NCBI GenBank assembly: GCA_017511205.1
Contig: JAFWLE010000004.1
Span: 1 to 64,000 of the forward strand
Direction: 5' to 3'
Origin: Candidatus Saccharimonadota bacterium
GTDB taxonomy: Bacteria; Patescibacteriota; Saccharimonadia; Saccharimonadales; Saccharimonadaceae
DNA length: 64,000 nucleotides
A model generated the notes under the pieces. That model had not been told where the DNA came from. It searched no databases and saw nothing but the letters and a program-made list of their open reading frames with translations. Positions 9,673 through 17,272 of the stretch are shown one piece after another. Both the position numbers and the translations under genes were made by a program. Within the stretch, counting starts at the first letter, position 1. Every line of letters starts with the position of its first letter.

Positions 9673-10403
9673 TTTGCGATTCCCTCAACAATTTTGTCAT
9701 TCGGGATTTCAAGCATTTCCGCAATTGCCGCCGCCGCCGCCATATAAGAAACCGCAGTTTCACCAGTTACAAACGTCGCAACCGTCACGATATCCGATTT
9801 TAGAGATAGTGTTGCTTCGGTCCCCTTGCTATATAGTTTAGAGTTTAGAATTTTCGCATCCGCGCTTGTTTGCCCATAAGTAATCGTGCCTTTTGTCCCC
9901 TTAAATTCAGAAAACGTCTCATAATTCAAATCATCATGGTTCAAAACCACGTATTCTGGTTTCATATCAAATAATGTCTTCTCGCTGTCTAAGTATTCTT
10001 CCGGCTCCATATCGTGAATTCTAGCAGTTAAGAAATTGGTCATCGCCGCAATGTGCACGGGCAACCCGTAAAATACGTTTTCCTTCAAATCTTCCGCTGG
10101 CACGGTCACAATTACATAGTTTGCCCCCGCTTTCCAAGCATCAGACAAAAACTTATGCAGCATCCCCATCTTAAAAGGTTGATCTGACGCTAAAACTGCC
10201 ACCTGCTCACCAGTCGTACGTAAAATTTCGTGAATATAATGCGCCACAATCACTTTACCAGTCGTGCCGGTGATAGCGATCAGCTTCATATCCCGCATCG
10301 GATTGCCGTAATACGATTTGAGAATCTTTGCTTTAATTCTTTGTTTTTTCGCTTTTAACCCACCGTTTTTGTTCTTTACTCTAGAGTTATCACGCGTTTT
10401 CAT
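9654..10403 (-). CDS. Degenerate Mur ligase paralogue lacking the C-terminal domain
   Basis: 249 residues that track the central domain of MurE (ITGTTGK near residue 45, then MTNFLTARIHDMEPEEYLD in place of the TNLTHEHLDYH region, and LNHDD in place of LNADD). The P-loop threonines are replaced (GTTGKVIV instead of GTNGKTTT), the histidines of the metal and substrate region are lost, and the reading frame stops at the end of the central domain. Catalysis as a ligase is therefore unlikely. The frame is intact and it has its own promoter: TATAAT on the minus strand at 10410-10415 ends six bases before ATG, and those six bases read GGAGGT. It may be a regulator or scaffold for MurE; a decaying duplicate is the alternative. 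Confidence 0.7.
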   Translation of the reverse strand: MKTRDNSRVKNKNGGLKAKKQRIKAKILKSYYGNPMRDMKLIAITGTTGKVIVAHYIHEILRTTGEQVAVLASDQPFKMGMLHKFLSDAWKAGANYVIVTVPAEDLKENVFYGLPVHIAAMTNFLTARIHDMEPEEYLDSEKTLFDMKPEYVVLNHDDLNYETFSEFKGTKGTITYGQTSADAKILNSKLYSKGTEATLSLKSDIVTVATFVTGETAVSYMAAAAAIAEMLEIPNDKIVEGIANYEPEA

Positions 10404-10427
10404 ACCTCCATTATACCACAGATGAAA

Positions 10428-11441
10428 TTAAGAAAGCAATTTGCACACCAAACTAACGATTAACTCTTTCTCCTTTGGCTCGCTTTCGGCTATAAGAAGC
10501 GCAATTGCCGTGAGTGCCCGGTCACTGATTTTTGTCTCACCTTTTTCAGTCAGATGACAATCATTTAGAGTCAAAAACAGCACGAAAAGCAGCGCCCCAA
10601 TTCGTTTGTTTCCATCGAAAAACGGATGATCTTTAATCACAAAATATAGTAGATTTGCGGCCTTTTCTGGCACGCTAGGATATAGTTCCTTACCATCAAA
10701 ACTTTGAAAAATCGCTAACAGATTCCCTTCGAAGCTCCCATTTCTTGCCTTACCAAATAAATCCGATCCCCCCACATTCTCTCTCAATTTTTCTACGGCT
10801 GAGTTGCACATTTCTATGGTTAGTTCCTTGATTCGCCGTTTTTTGCTCATAAACGACAGGTCGATATGGCCATCATCATATTCTTCTAGTGTCTTAAAAC
10901 TCCCAGCATAGCGCGATATTACTTCAAGCACTCCGTTTGCTTCCCCAGCATCTAGTTCATTCCGCACCGTTAGACGTCTAACTAAGTCCATCATTTCTTC
11001 CACGTCATGCAGTTTTTCCGCTTCCCCTCTATCACTTAAAACTTTTAGTCGTCTCTCATTTACTACTACGCCATCCGTCACAAATTTTTTCAGAGTGTTC
11101 GTCGCCCAAATTCGGAAATTAGTCGCCTTTTTCGAATTCACTCTATATCCTACCGAAATAATCGCGTCCAAGTTATACATATTGACTTCACGCGTTACTT
11201 GTCGTTTCCCCTCTGTTCGAACTATTCGATTTTTTCGAATAGTTCGTTTTTCATCAAGTTCGCCCGTTTTAAAAATATTCTTCAAATGATAATTAATTGT
11301 CGGCAGTCCAGTACCAAATATTTGTGCAATTTGGTCTTGCGTTGCCCACAAAGTTTCTGCTTCCACATCCACATCAAAAACCACCTCCCCCTCTAGTCCC
11401 TTGTAAATCTCGATTTTCTTCTCGATATTCTCCCCAGCCAT
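10428..11441 (-). CDS. RhuM-family protein with C-terminal Fic/Doc domain
   Basis: 337 residues. The N-terminal half (about 1-130) is the RhuM domain, with the recognisable WATQDQIAQIFG, VNMYNLDAIISVGYRVNSKKAT and FRIWATNTLKKFV stretches. The C-terminal part carries the Fic/Doc core HPFFDGNKR (residues 272-280), the HxFxDGNKR form typical of Doc and RhuM-linked Fic proteins. Fic enzymes transfer AMP or phosphate to target proteins; the target here is unknown. A minus-strand TATAAT near 11471 gives a leader of about 25 bases with SD GAGAGGG. No antitoxin-like small gene is adjacent, so a classical toxin-antitoxin pair is not supported. Confidence 0.82.
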   Translation of the reverse strand: MAGENIEKKIEIYKGLEGEVVFDVDVEAETLWATQDQIAQIFGTGLPTINYHLKNIFKTGELDEKRTIRKNRIVRTEGKRQVTREVNMYNLDAIISVGYRVNSKKATNFRIWATNTLKKFVTDGVVVNERRLKVLSDRGEAEKLHDVEEMMDLVRRLTVRNELDAGEANGVLEVISRYAGSFKTLEEYDDGHIDLSFMSKKRRIKELTIEMCNSAVEKLRENVGGSDLFGKARNGSFEGNLLAIFQSFDGKELYPSVPEKAANLLYFVIKDHPFFDGNKRIGALLFVLFLTLNDCHLTEKGETKISDRALTAIALLIAESEPKEKELIVSLVCKLLS

Positions 11442-11492
11442 TTAAAACCCTCTCTTTACTATCTCTATTATATCACATGGTAAAAAGCGACC

Positions 11493-11521
11493 TTGAAATC
11501 ACATTGCCTATTTGTTACAAT
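11493..11521 (+). promoter_or_regulatory. Promoter of the 11528 gene
   Basis: TTGAAA (11493-11498), a 17-base spacer, then extended TGT-TACAAT (11516-11521), ending six bases before the ATG at 11528. This predicts a transcript that starts at or next to the start codon. Confidence 0.75.
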
Positions 11522-11527
11522 ACTTCC

Positions 11528-11974
11528 ATGGACAATAATGAATTAAACACTGAGAATAATTCGACCCATCAAGAAAGCCAAGGCAGCCAAGAGCCTCAAA
11601 CCCCTCAAAACACCTCAGTTACCACAGACCAGACTATTGAAAAGAAACCCAAAAAGTACTTCATAGCTAGCATCATCCTTTCTACTATTTCACTTATGAT
11701 TTCCATATTCGTCTTAAGTATATTAATAAGAGAAAGAGATATTGAAATAACAAACGAAGATCCAAGAGGATGGCTCCTAGTTGTTGACTCATGGTTTCAA
11801 CTATTTACAGGTCTTTTACCAAGCGCCATTATATTAGCTTTTGCCAATCTAAAGCAAAATCTAAAAAATAGATACAAAATACCCAGCATTGTTGCAATAG
11901 TGCTGTCAATCATGGCTCTAGTCGCCTTCATTTCAGGCTGGGTGTTTATTATGATTTACGAACCTGCAGCTTAA
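11528..11974 (+). CDS. Small three-helix membrane protein, unknown
   Basis: 148 residues. A hydrophilic N-terminus rich in Asn, Thr, Gln and Pro (about 1-40) is followed by three membrane segments (about 46-70, 85-110, 120-145). The start was chosen at 11528 because a -10 box ends six bases upstream; a longer frame from 11297 would run across the promoter. The same plan (N-terminal Gln/Pro/Thr-rich tail, then helices) recurs in the genes at 31252 and 31855. Function not recognised. Confidence 0.7.
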   Translation: MDNNELNTENNSTHQESQGSQEPQTPQNTSVTTDQTIEKKPKKYFIASIILSTISLMISIFVLSILIRERDIEITNEDPRGWLLVVDSWFQLFTGLLPSAIILAFANLKQNLKNRYKIPSIVAIVLSIMALVAFISGWVFIMIYEPAA

Positions 11975-11989
11975 TCTCATATCAAGTAA

Positions 11990-12011
11990 CAAAAATAGAG
12001 GCAAAAGCCTC
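11990..12011 (-). terminator. Terminator, probably bidirectional
   Basis: GAGGC-AAAA-GCCTC at 11998-12011. On the minus strand it is followed by TATTTTTG and would end the tRNA-Ser(CGA) transcript; on the plus strand a weak ATTATATT follows, near the end of the 11528 gene. Confidence 0.55.
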
Positions 12012-12030
12012 ATTATATTGCTTAGCTAAA

Positions 12031-12078
12031 GAGAGGATTCGCACCGAACATTAGTAAGGTTCGAGTCCTGCTTTTTGT
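12031..12078 (-). repeat. Truncated tRNA-Ser 3'-end copy with hairpin
   Basis: Plus-strand GAGAGGATTCGCACC (12031-12045) repeats the tRNA-Ser(CGA) T-arm sequence GAGAGGATTCGAACC found at 12107-12121. It forms one arm of a hairpin AGGATTCG ... TCGAGTCCT (12034-12069) followed by GCTTTTTGT. No anticodon or D-arm is present. Same design as the two copies beside tRNA-Gln at 36484-36639. Confidence 0.6.
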
Positions 12079-12095
12079 ACACGCTCGCTAGAGCA

Positions 12096-12186
12096 TGGCG
12101 GAAGAGAGAGGATTCGAACCTCCGAACGGGTCAACCCCGTCACACGATTTCGAGTCGTGCGCCTTCAACCACTCGGCCACTCTTCC
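12096..12186 (-). tRNA. tRNA-Ser(CGA)
   Basis: Minus strand: acceptor GGAAGAG pairs with CTCTTCC, anticodon stem CACGA/TCGTG with loop CTCGAAA gives anticodon CGA, there is a long variable arm, T-loop GGTTCGAATCC and an encoded CCA. It reads UCG. Confidence 0.95.
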
Positions 12187-12244
12187 ACACTAAATTATAC
12201 CATAATCTCCGTCCCAAAAAAATCATAAGTGTTATAATAGAACC

Positions 12245-12835
12245 ATGGATAATACTTATAATCTTTTGCTCGCCATTATTGTGATCAGCGCACTCGGCAC
12301 TCTCGCCCATTTTTATTATGATTGGAGCGGTCACAACCGCATTATCGGTCTCTTTACTGCTGTCAACGAATCAACTTGGGAACATATTAAAATTGCCCTT
12401 ACCCCTACCATCATTTGGAGCATTTACGATGGTGCTATCTACGGTCGGAATCCTAATTATTTTCTCGCCAAAATCTTAAGCCTCCTAGTCATTGTCGTTT
12501 TTATCCCTACTATTTTCTATTCCTATCAAAAAATTACCAAAAAGTCATTGCTTTTTATTAATATCATCATCTTTTATCTTGCTATTGTCTTAAGTCAGCT
12601 TACATTTTATGCGATTCTCGCGCTCTCTCCAGTAAACTTCATTTTTCAGTATTTTGCGTGTCTCAGCACCTTCGTCTTCTTTGGCTGCTATATGACCCTG
12701 ACCTTGGAGCCTCTCAAAATTTTTCTGTTTAAAGATCCAATTAGCGGCAAATACGGTTTTCATGCTAACGTCCATATTTTTAAAAAGCGCAAAAAATCTA
12801 AAAAATCAGTTGCAAAGACTAAATCAAAATCATGA
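12245..12835 (+). CDS. DUF6512-like multi-pass membrane protein
   Basis: 196 residues, five or six membrane helices and a Lys-rich tail (KKRKKSKKSVAKTKSKS). The motif VNESTWEHIKIALTP near residues 39-53 and the preceding LAHFYYDWSG resemble the DUF6512 family, whose function is not known to me. Extended -10 TGT-TATAAT (12233-12238) ends six bases before ATG. The stop overlaps the next start by four bases (ATGA), so the two are translationally coupled. Confidence 0.78.
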   Translation: MDNTYNLLLAIIVISALGTLAHFYYDWSGHNRIIGLFTAVNESTWEHIKIALTPTIIWSIYDGAIYGRNPNYFLAKILSLLVIVVFIPTIFYSYQKITKKSLLFINIIIFYLAIVLSQLTFYAILALSPVNFIFQYFACLSTFVFFGCYMTLTLEPLKIFLFKDPISGKYGFHANVHIFKKRKKSKKSVAKTKSKS

Positions 12836-14097
12836 ATACTTTTTTAATTACAGTTTCCCTAGTCCTTTCCCTTTTCGGCTTTGCCGGCGGCGGTGGTTCG
12901 GATTCGGGTGGTGATTTCGGTGGAGACTTTGGTGGTGGGGATTTTGATTTTGACTTCAGTGATGGCGTGAGCGGTGGTACAGTAGAATGGATTATCTTCT
13001 TTGCAGAGTTAATATTTATAGTAATAGTAGGCGCTCACGAAGATCATAAAAAGAAAAAATCTTCAACTCTTAGCGCTACAGATAAGGCAAACGCTGTTTC
13101 TGCTCTTTTGGACACCGACCATCACGATACTGCGCGTGAAAAATGGATTCACGAAGCGGCCGAGAAAGTTTTTGTTGACTACCAAAAAGATTGGTCAAAT
13201 TTTGATTTCAAAAACATTCAAACCTACACCACTAAGGATTACTATGCGCACGCCAGTCTAATGCTGCAGGCTCTGCAGGCCATCGGTCGCAAAAATGTAG
13301 TCAGCGATTTAAAAGTTCGGAAGGTTTGCCTTCTCACCAAAGTCGAAGACACCGCCACTCTGCCCATGGAAATTTCCGTCCTCTATAAATTTGACGGTTC
13401 CGATTGGGTAGTAGAAGCCGCTACGAATAAAACCTTAAATTACGACAAAGTGTATGGCGCCACCGAAATCTGGCAATTTGTCTATGATGGCAAAACTCTG
13501 AAATTAGCAAAAATTAAACAACTTTCCGAGTCCGCTTCACACCTTGTCGAATCACTCAAGGCCTTCGCTAGAGACCACAAATTATACTACAGCCCAGACT
13601 GGGGCAGGCTAGCACTTCCCGCTAAAGGGCTAATTTTCAATAGTGACTGTTTCAAAGTGGCGGACGTCAATAATCACATCATTGGCCAATGGAAAAACTG
13701 TTTAGTCCAGATGTACACTTACTCCCCAACTCCAAATATGCCAGATTTATATTTTCTAGTTGGTCAAATCAATGTTTCCAAAAAATATGAGGGTGTCATA
13801 GTTGAGCCACATGGCACCAATCTAAAAATACCTAAAAACTATCAAAAATACGAAATGGAATGGGGCGAATTTAATGATCGCTACGACGTCTACGCAGCGA
13901 GTAAAGACGCCTTGCCTGCATTTGAACTTCTCAACCCAGCCTTCATGTCAATACTTTACGATAAGAATTTATCATATACTCTCGAAGTAACTGGTAACAC
14001 CATATATATCTTTGCTCAGATCGAAACGGCAAACGAAAAGGATTACGCCAAATTACTCGAAATTCTGTCAAAAGCCTACTCTGAATTAAAAATGTAA
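12832..14097 (+). CDS. Gly-rich membrane protein with Tim44-like domain
   Basis: 421 residues. It begins with a signal-like hydrophobic segment, then a Gly/Asp/Phe-rich stretch (about 19-45), a membrane helix (about 50-68) and a soluble region. Residues about 100-250 (EKVFVDYQKDWSNFDFKNIQTYTTKDYY ... read in parts) resemble the Tim44-like/NTF2-like domain that in bacteria often follows a Gly-rich segment and a helix. The C-terminal 170 residues match no family I recognise. Coupled to the DUF6512-like gene by a four-base overlap. A role in envelope protein handling is only a guess. Confidence 0.7.
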   Translation: MNTFLITVSLVLSLFGFAGGGGSDSGGDFGGDFGGGDFDFDFSDGVSGGTVEWIIFFAELIFIVIVGAHEDHKKKKSSTLSATDKANAVSALLDTDHHDTAREKWIHEAAEKVFVDYQKDWSNFDFKNIQTYTTKDYYAHASLMLQALQAIGRKNVVSDLKVRKVCLLTKVEDTATLPMEISVLYKFDGSDWVVEAATNKTLNYDKVYGATEIWQFVYDGKTLKLAKIKQLSESASHLVESLKAFARDHKLYYSPDWGRLALPAKGLIFNSDCFKVADVNNHIIGQWKNCLVQMYTYSPTPNMPDLYFLVGQINVSKKYEGVIVEPHGTNLKIPKNYQKYEMEWGEFNDRYDVYAASKDALPAFELLNPAFMSILYDKNLSYTLEVTGNTIYIFAQIETANEKDYAKLLEILSKAYSELKM

Positions 14098-14106
14098 AAT
14101 TAAATC

Positions 14107-14134
14107 TTGACACCACGTCAAGCTGATTTATAAT
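14107..14134 (+). promoter_or_regulatory. Consensus promoter of the FISUMP surface gene
   Basis: TTGACA (14107-14112), 16 bases, TATAAT (14129-14134). Transcription would start near 14141, leaving about 20 bases of leader with a modest AAAGG before ATG 14162. This is the closest match to consensus in the window, fitting an abundant surface protein. Confidence 0.8.
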
Positions 14135-14161
14135 GGTCATAGTTAATTAAAGGTTATACAT

Positions 14162-15712
14162 ATGACACATACAAATAAATATACTATTATACCAGCAAGT
14201 CTAGTAGGTATGACTGTTATCGCTGGTCTAACGCTCGCTTCTACTTACGTTTCTGCTGAAGATGTAGTAGACAACGTATCCATCACTGTCCCCATTTCCT
14301 GTACTATGAGTGGACAAGGTATGAATTCTCATACAGAAGAAGTAGCAAATGGTACTTATGAATCAGAAATCGGTACTACTACCATTAAAGTCATATGCAA
14401 TGATAACTCAGGCTTTGATATTTATGCTACAGGATTTACTGGAGACGTGATAGCAGGAACTAATAGTAATAAACTAGTAGGAACATCTGCTAGTGAAAGC
14501 TCTACTATTGATACTGGTACTGCAACTACTGCAGGAAATCCTGACACATCTAACTGGGCTATGAAACTAACTGCAACAAGTGGAGCAAATGTAAACTACC
14601 CACTAACTATTGAAAGTGATACAGAAGGATCATTCTCATCCTATCATACAGTACCTAATACTTGGACTAGAGTAGCAACTAGAACTGCCGGTACTGATAC
14701 AGGTACTAATGCAGAAGGTTCTACCATGACTACTACCTATGCAGCTTACATCAGTAAGACTCAACCAGCTGATACTTATACTGGTAAGGTTAAATATACT
14801 CTAGTTCATCCGCATGATGGTGCTGCTCCAAGTACTGACATTGCTTTTGATGATGCCTATGCCGCTGCAGGTAAGCAAAAACTAAATGGTTATTACAAAA
14901 TGCAAGACATGTCTAGCAGTATATGTAGTGCTGTAACATTAGAAGATGATGAATCAGAAACCACTTTGATAGATTCTAGAGATAATAAAACCTATACTGT
15001 GTCTAAATTAAAAGATGGTAATTGCTGGATGACGCAGAATCTAGATCACGATATTGTCACAGATGGCAGTGTAGTCTACAATAGTTCTACTACCGACCTT
15101 CCAGCTAATACAACTTGGAATCCTAGTACTGCTACTTATGCCGTTAACGATACTACCTGGAACTGGGCGCTCACCGCACCAGAGTCCTACGATCCAGGTA
15201 ATCTTTACTGGAGCGGTACACTATATGACAGTACAACTACGTCCACTGGTGATTCGCATTATCATTTAGGCAACTATTATAACTGGACTGCAGCCGTAGC
15301 CATGAATGACAGTAGTAGCTATCCAACCTATAATGATCAAACTGAAGAGTATGAAAACTTAGAAGTGGACCAGTCTATTTGCCCAACAGGATGGACTTTG
15401 CCAAAGGGTGGCGATAATAGTTCAAACGGTTCTTTTCAATATTTGGTTGAACAATACGGTTGGAGTAGCAGTAACGACGATATGGCAAATCCACATATAT
15501 GGGAATCACCAATCCAGATCGTTTATAGTGGTGGTTATTCTAGTGGCAGTCTATCAAGTATTGGTAGCGCCAGCACTCACTGGTCATCAGCAATTGATGA
15601 TTCTGGTGAACGCGCTTATGATTTAAGTGCTTATTCAAATGATGGCGTTAATCCCAACAGTATTGACTTCAATCGCGAGATAGGCTATTCAGTTCGTTGT
15701 ATAGCACGTTAG
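14162..15712 (+). CDS. Secreted surface protein with FISUMP domain
   Basis: 516 residues. Signal peptide at about 5-33 (AGLTLASTYVSA, then ED). An N-terminal beta-rich region (about 35-225) precedes a FISUMP-type domain (Fibrobacter succinogenes major paralogous domain), recognised by DGNCWMTQNLDHD, GNLYWSG, GDSHYHLGNYYNW, ICPTGWTLPKGG and the end IGYSVRCIAR. The second copy of this domain is in the gene at 39948. The domain is common in CPR and Bacteroidetes extracellular proteins; the ligand is unknown. No C-terminal anchor is visible. Confidence 0.82.
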   Translation: MTHTNKYTIIPASLVGMTVIAGLTLASTYVSAEDVVDNVSITVPISCTMSGQGMNSHTEEVANGTYESEIGTTTIKVICNDNSGFDIYATGFTGDVIAGTNSNKLVGTSASESSTIDTGTATTAGNPDTSNWAMKLTATSGANVNYPLTIESDTEGSFSSYHTVPNTWTRVATRTAGTDTGTNAEGSTMTTTYAAYISKTQPADTYTGKVKYTLVHPHDGAAPSTDIAFDDAYAAAGKQKLNGYYKMQDMSSSICSAVTLEDDESETTLIDSRDNKTYTVSKLKDGNCWMTQNLDHDIVTDGSVVYNSSTTDLPANTTWNPSTATYAVNDTTWNWALTAPESYDPGNLYWSGTLYDSTTTSTGDSHYHLGNYYNWTAAVAMNDSSSYPTYNDQTEEYENLEVDQSICPTGWTLPKGGDNSSNGSFQYLVEQYGWSSSNDDMANPHIWESPIQIVYSGGYSSGSLSSIGSASTHWSSAIDDSGERAYDLSAYSNDGVNPNSIDFNREIGYSVRCIAR

Positions 15713-15739
15713 ACAAAAATGTGTTATTAAAAACAATTC

Positions 15740-15764
15740 AAAAATAAAAACAGCCCTAAGGGCT
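15740..15764 (-). terminator. Terminator of tRNA-Arg
   Basis: AGCCC-TAA-GGGCT at 15752-15764; read on the minus strand it is followed by GTTTTTATTTTTG. It lies between the convergent FISUMP gene and tRNA-Arg and may stop both. Confidence 0.75.
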
Positions 15765-15776
15765 ATTCTATAAAAA

Positions 15777-15853
15777 TGGTATGCCTGGTAGGATTCGAAC
15801 CTGCGACCTTTTGCTCCGCAAGCAAACGCTCTATCCAGCTGAGCTACAGGCAC
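15777..15853 (-). tRNA. tRNA-Arg(GCG)
   Basis: Minus strand: acceptor GTGCCTG/CAGGCAT (a G-U at the first pair), D-arm GCTCAGCTGGATAGAGC, anticodon stem TTTGC/GCAAA with loop TTGCGGA, so anticodon GCG, then T-loop GGTTCGAATCC, discriminator A and encoded CCA. Most bacteria read CGU/CGC/CGA with an inosine-modified ACG tRNA; a genomic GCG anticodon is unusual. Confidence 0.93.
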
Positions 15854-15959
15854 TAATGGTACGCCTTAAACCTTTAGGGTCTCTAGCGCAAATGTGGATG
15901 TTTTTAAGCATCCACCTAGAAATTAATGAGCATCACCTAGAGGTGACAAACTTATTATA
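15854..15959 (-). promoter_or_regulatory. Promoter and long hairpin-rich leader of tRNA-Arg
   Basis: A minus-strand TATAAT lies at 15954-15959, about 100 bases before the tRNA. The leader between holds two hairpins, TCACC-TAGA-GGTGA (15933-15946) and GTGGATG ... CATCCAC (15894-15915). It covers most of the gene-free stretch here. Confidence 0.5.
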
Positions 15960-16004
15960 ACATATTTTTGCAAATTGTTGTAGAAATTACAATTATGCAA
16001 CATG

Positions 16005-16033
16005 TTGCTAATGTTCTATTGATAGGCTATAAT
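16005..16033 (+). promoter_or_regulatory. Promoter of the PAP2 gene
   Basis: TTGCTA (16005-16010), 17 bases, TATAAT (16028-16033), ending six bases before ATG 16040. Confidence 0.75.
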
Positions 16034-16039
16034 AAACTC

Positions 16040-16525
16040 ATGCAATGGGATTTAATTACAAACATCATAGTTATTTTAGCAATTTTAGTTATGGGGGCCT
16101 TCTTCATATTGGGCCTTTACCAGTGGATTAGGCGGAAGTCTCTAAAAAAAGTAGACCGCACTCTACTTTGTATGCCGATCCCCATGGCACTAGTCGCCCT
16201 AACATATCTAGTTTTCGATAAGCTTTTTATCCTAAATACCCGTCCAAATGGTTCTGGTGAACCGTCATTCCCTTCTACTCATACATTGATAGCGGCAACT
16301 ATTTTCTTCGTTACTATGATAGCTCTGACAAAATATATCAAAAACAAAAAGGTTCTTCTAATTTTAGATATAATTATGTTAGTTTTAGTTATTCTTATGG
16401 CTATCGGTCGCGTTTTAGCAAACATGCACTGGCCAGTTGACGTTATCGGCGGTGTTGCCTTTGCAGTTATTTTCACAGATATTTATTATTACGCATTACG
16501 TCATAAAGGAGACAAAAATGAGTAG
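16040..16525 (+). CDS. PAP2-family membrane phosphatase
   Basis: 161 residues with four or five helices. PAP2 motifs: RPNGSGEPSFPSTH (about 67-80) with the catalytic-site PSxH histidine, and GRVLANMHWPVDVIGG (about 121-136), the SRxxxxxHxxxD-type block with Arg, His and Asp in place. Likely acts on a lipid phosphate such as undecaprenyl-pyrophosphate or phosphatidic acid in the membrane; substrate not readable. The start at 16040 is set by the -10 box six bases upstream. The end overlaps the HIT gene by eight bases. Confidence 0.85.
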   Translation: MQWDLITNIIVILAILVMGAFFILGLYQWIRRKSLKKVDRTLLCMPIPMALVALTYLVFDKLFILNTRPNGSGEPSFPSTHTLIAATIFFVTMIALTKYIKNKKVLLILDIIMLVLVILMAIGRVLANMHWPVDVIGGVAFAVIFTDIYYYALRHKGDKNE

Positions 16526-16895
16526 CATTTTTACCAAAATCATTAACGGTGAAATTCCCTCTTATAAAATTTACGAGGACGACAAAACTATTGCTTTTCT
16601 CGACATCAATCCAGAAACAAAAGGCCACGTCTTGGTTGTGCCAAAACTTGAAGTCGACAAAATCTATGATCTCCCCGACGAAGATTTTGACGCTCTCATG
16701 CATACCGTCAAAAAATTGAGTATCCATATGGAAAAAACTCTTGGAAAACGCACTCTTTGGAAGGTTATCGGCACCGATGTTCCGCACGCTCATGTGCATC
16801 TTTTACCATATGACGAAACCTGGGAACACGGCCGCACGTTGAAACTCACTCCCGAAGAATTCGAAGAGATCCGCCAAACCCTCGAACTAAAATAA
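16518..16895 (+). CDS. HIT-family nucleotide hydrolase
   Basis: 125 residues of the histidine triad family. Family landmarks: IFTKIINGEIPSYKIYEDD at the N-terminus, AFLDINPETKGHVLVVPK, and the catalytic triad HAHVHLLPY near residues 91-99. HIT proteins hydrolyse dinucleoside polyphosphates or AMP-amidates. ATG 16518 is preferred to an upstream in-frame start because SD AAAGGAG (16505-16511) lies just before it and the protein then begins as HIT proteins do. Confidence 0.92.
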   Translation: MSSIFTKIINGEIPSYKIYEDDKTIAFLDINPETKGHVLVVPKLEVDKIYDLPDEDFDALMHTVKKLSIHMEKTLGKRTLWKVIGTDVPHAHVHLLPYDETWEHGRTLKLTPEEFEEIRQTLELK

Positions 16896-16946
16896 AATAT
16901 AGTATAATAACAGCATGGGGATCGCATTTTGACAGGAGGTGAGGAT

Positions 16947-17177
16947 ATGCTACGTCAAAATTATTCAGAAGAATCTGAACAAAGCGCTCAAAAAATGCTG
17001 AAAAGCATCAAAAACGGATCTATCAAACGCCATGTATTGGAATGTGCAAGTAACTATGATGAATTTGATGATCCAAATTTTCTCAGTGCAAATCTTTGCA
17101 AGTTTGGGCGCATATTAAAAACCAAAAACTATAGCTATATTTTAGATTTGAACACTCCACAATCCCCTGCACTTTAA
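16947..17177 (+). CDS. Small hypothetical protein (76 aa)
   Basis: A strong Shine-Dalgarno, AGGAGGTGA (16934-16942), sits before ATG 16947, and TATAAT (16903-16908) lies upstream. A terminator follows immediately. The product is soluble, with a charged helix (SEESEQSAQKMLKSIKNG) and no recognised domain. The good expression signals make it a real gene despite its size. Confidence 0.65.
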   Translation: MLRQNYSEESEQSAQKMLKSIKNGSIKRHVLECASNYDEFDDPNFLSANLCKFGRILKTKNYSYILDLNTPQSPAL

Positions 17178-17181
17178 TCTA

Positions 17182-17203
17182 GCCCCCATAAGGGGGCCTT
17201 TTT
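17182..17203 (+). terminator. Rho-independent terminator
   Basis: GCCCCC-ATAA-GGGGGC (17182-17197) then CTTTTTAT. Confidence 0.85.
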
Positions 17204-17272
17204 ATAGATTTGAACGAAATAGAAAAACCCATAAAACTGTGCTATACTCTAACTGTAGCATAAGGAGAAAAC

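Noticed and set aside
10428-11441. Toxin-antitoxin pair
   Set aside because: No small partner gene overlaps or adjoins the RhuM-Fic gene.
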